33,920 nucleotides of DNA, from contig CAJFUK010000074.1 of the NCBI GenBank assembly GCA_904420125.1, positions 1-33,920 of the forward strand, given 5' to 3'. The notes under the pieces were generated by a model. It worked only from the letters and a program-made list of their open reading frames with translations, made no database searches and was not told where the DNA came from. This document shows, piece after piece, positions 32,740-33,920 of this stretch (positions are counted from its first letter, which is position 1; each line of letters opens with the position of its first letter). A program made the translations under genes and the position numbers. This DNA comes from Candidatus Falkowella caecavicola. GTDB taxonomy: Bacteria > Bacillota > Clostridia > Oscillospirales > Ruminococcaceae.

Positions 32740-32743
32740 TAAA

Positions 32744-33535
32744 TTAGCTGAAACTTGTAGGCATACTTGTTCGAATAGCCAAAACTATCGCGAGCACGCC
32801 AACAACAAAAATCGCAAACCAAATCCATATCTTTTGGGACCTAAGATCAAATTTCTCTTTGGTGATTTTTTCAAGTATAATTCCCATAACCACAGAGAAT
32901 GCAAAGACACAGCCCCAAATAGCCCAACCATAGTGGCCGTGTCCGTATGCGATACCCGCCGGATTATGGCCGCACAGTTCACCAATCAGCAGAGCAATCG
33001 CAAAGCCGAATAGCGTAGTAAATGAAAAATACTTTTTTCCAAACAATGCGGGGATCGCGGATATTACCATAGCGACCCAGAAAATATGTTGATGGAGCAA
33101 CCAGCCATATAAATAGCTTAACTGCTGCGGGTCATTTCCAAATAGCCACCCCGTTACACTCGTCTGTGATTCAGTTGTTCCGAAAATGCGTCCTACCAGA
33201 TAGATTACGATGTACCCACCTATAACAGCCAATGTAAGGAGCAGGTTCGACCTCAGTCTGATCCGGCGGTTTTCAGCTTTCTTTTCTTCTTCCATTTTGT
33301 AGAGATAGTAAATCTGTTCTGCCGGAGATGTTCCAGCTTCCTGGGAAGCAAGCAATAAGTCGACCGTTGTACCAAAAATCTCTGCCAGCTTGAACAGGTT
33401 TTCTGTATTAGGGGCAGACTGGTTTGCTTCCCATTTTGTAACAGCTTGGCGGCTTACACCAACTAATTCAGCTACTTTCTCCTGCGACATGCCTGCGTCT
33501 TGCCGGCAAGCCTTGATTTTTTCTCCCAGTGCCAT
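32744..33535 (-). CDS. XRE-family DNA-binding protein with multi-pass membrane domain
   Basis: The 263-residue protein begins with an XRE helix-turn-helix (about 5-62: GEKIKACRQDAGMSQEKVAE, GVSRQAVTKWE, NLFKLAEIFGTTVDLLL). It continues through a charged linker (EEEKKAENRRIRLR) into about five transmembrane segments (near 97-118, 147-165, 172-190, 203-222, 236-257). Such membrane-anchored XRE regulators are widespread in Firmicutes, but their signals are mostly unknown. The ATG at 33535 follows GGAGG 9 bp away; a GTG three codons earlier overlaps that site. Two palindromes upstream suggest autoregulation. The repeat copies on both sides hint at a small accessory cassette. Confidence 0.85.
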   Translation of the reverse strand: MALGEKIKACRQDAGMSQEKVAELVGVSRQAVTKWEANQSAPNTENLFKLAEIFGTTVDLLLASQEAGTSPAEQIYYLYKMEEEKKAENRRIRLRSNLLLTLAVIGGYIVIYLVGRIFGTTESQTSVTGWLFGNDPQQLSYLYGWLLHQHIFWVAMVISAIPALFGKKYFSFTTLFGFAIALLIGELCGHNPAGIAYGHGHYGWAIWGCVFAFSVVMGIILEKITKEKFDLRSQKIWIWFAIFVVGVLAIVLAIRTSMPTSFS

Positions 33536-33593
33536 AATCTGCACCTCCTTTTCGTTGTAATCATACTAGAAATTTTCTCTTTTGGCTACCAAC

Positions 33594-33620
33594 TATATGG
33601 CAACTATCAGTTGCCATATA
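33594..33620. promoter_or_regulatory. Candidate operator: perfect 12-bp inverted repeat upstream of the XRE gene
   Basis: TATATGGCAACT (33594-33605), spacer ATC, and the exact complement (33609-33620) lie about 60-85 bp before the XRE start. On the minus strand a possible TTGTGG and an AT-rich -10 region overlap its edge, so the site fits an operator used for autoregulation. An extra half-site-like GGCTACCAACT lies beside it. Confidence 0.6.
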
Positions 33621-33655
33621 AAAATTTATTCTAATCCCACAATACTTTATTGCTA

Positions 33656-33682
33656 TGGTCGTTGTATATGATACAATGACCA
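33656..33682. repeat. Second inverted repeat upstream of the XRE gene
   Basis: TGGTCGTTGTAT (33656-33667) and ATACAATGACCA (33671-33682) pair at 11 of 12 positions around a 3-bp spacer. It has the same overall layout (12-3-12) as the neighbouring palindrome at 33594-33620, although the arm sequences differ. It could be a second regulator-binding site. Confidence 0.55.
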
Positions 33683-33761
33683 CTCTTCAATTCAGATGTT
33701 ATTTTCAGGTCAGGGTCTGCCATTTGGTGAAACCGACGGATTATCAACTATCACTACTTAT

Positions 33762-33824
33762 CTTGAAAAGGGACCACACTTCCTCCCTTTTCAAGGAAGG
33801 TAGTGATTTCAAGGGAAATTGAAA
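33762..33824. repeat. Direct repeat, copy B, with extra perfect hairpin
   Basis: Positions 33775-33824 match copy A (32615-32664) at 44 of 50 bases. Here the first hairpin is CTTCCT-N9-AGGAAG, so the outer pair changes from T-A to C-G compared with copy A. The second is a perfect TTTCAA-N6-TTGAAA (33807-33824). In addition CTTGAAAAGGG (33762-33772) pairs with 33785-33795, a pairing not possible in copy A. The rest of the stretch after the XRE promoter (33683-33920) shows no clear gene. Confidence 0.7.
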
Positions 33825-33920
33825 TCTATTGGTGAATATAGACAAAGAAAGGTTCCGCCTCAAAATTTGGGAAGTCTTCTTAAAATTATCCCCCAATTCC
33901 CTTTTGTGTTCCCGGAGACT

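Larger units (their letters stand above)
32390..32743. other. Intergenic stretch with repeat copy A and a hairpin
   Basis: This 354-bp stretch between the PIN-like gene and the XRE-membrane gene has no convincing gene. A plus-strand frame of 64 codons (32553-32747) lacks a ribosome binding site and runs through the repeat. It holds repeat copy A (32615-32664) and a 15-bp hairpin (32701-32739), both listed separately. I see no clear promoter for the PIN-like gene here. Confidence 0.5.

Noticed and set aside
32553-32747. 64-codon plus-strand frame across repeat copy A
   Set aside because: There is no ribosome binding site at a usable distance, it runs through the repeat and the terminator-like hairpin, and it ends over the last codons of the opposite gene.
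33696-33803. 35-residue plus-strand frame (MLFSGQGLPFGETDG...) ending in repeat copy B
   Set aside because: It has no ribosome binding site and is short. The tail similarity with copy A is noted as a finding, but the frame is not strong enough to call a gene.
1-33920. CRISPR arrays, tRNA or rRNA genes, and complete insertion sequences
   Set aside because: Reading both strands I saw no regularly spaced repeats, no tRNA-like cloverleaf or rRNA blocks, and no intact transposase. The only mobile-element traces are the regulator and recombinase remnants at 2020-3240.

Overview
The window is dominated by one very large, apparently single-transcript operon on the minus strand (about 30777 down to 4906, 27 genes). 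It encodes a complete anaerobic (early cobalt insertion) adenosylcobalamin pathway together with its tetrapyrrole precursor genes and a cobalt ECF/CbiMNQO transporter. Strong AGGAGG-type ribosome binding sites, TTGACA/TATAAT promoters, a Clostridia-style cbi gene set and remnants of a Firmicute-type integrative element all point to an anaerobic Firmicute, most likely a gut Clostridia. I cannot name the genus from the sequence.

Left flank (1-3240): the start of an ABC-2-type permease (cut by the window edge) and its ATPase run leftwards. A MerR-family regulator runs rightwards. The promoter of the ABC genes has the 19-bp spacer and spacer palindrome typical of MerR control. Next comes a scar of a mobile element: a frameshifted XRE regulator and the frameshifted C-terminal part of a large serine recombinase, with two strong hairpins. 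A polyprenyl-phosphate sugar transferase (3341-4756, minus) follows, with its own consensus promoter.

Cobalamin operon (4906-31285, minus). In transcription order: promoter, cobalamin riboswitch, intrinsic terminator, cbiM, cbiN, cbiQ, cbiO, cbiD, cbiL, cbiF, cbiG, hemA, cbiH, cbiJ-sirC fusion, hemC, cobA-hemD fusion, hemB, hemL, cbiX, cbiET fusion, cbiA, cobU, cobS, cobU-like/cobC fusion, cbiB, cobD, cbiP, cobO, cbiC, cobT. HemA/L/B/C/D make uroporphyrinogen III from glutamyl-tRNA. CobA and the SirC domain make sirohydrochlorin, CbiX inserts cobalt delivered by CbiMNQO, and the Cbi enzymes build cobyrinate. CbiA/CobO/CbiP amidate and adenosylate it, and CobD/CbiB/CobU/CobT/CobS/CobC attach and finish the nucleotide loop. 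No lower-ligand (BluB/Bza) or threonine-kinase (PduX) gene is in the window. Many genes overlap by ATGA, so translation is probably coupled.

Right flank (31328-33920): a protein with a PIN-like nuclease fold and an unassigned N-terminal region, then an XRE-type DNA-binding membrane protein. Two related direct repeats of about 50 bp lie on either side of the XRE gene, each foldable into two small hairpins. Two near-perfect palindromes lie in the promoter region of that gene.

The cobalamin genes themselves are well-known families. The least ordinary things are the CbiJ-SirC and CobU-like/CobC fusions, the short HemA, the scale of the single riboswitch-led unit, the PIN-like protein and the repeat pair. 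I did not find convincing evidence of a wholly new system.
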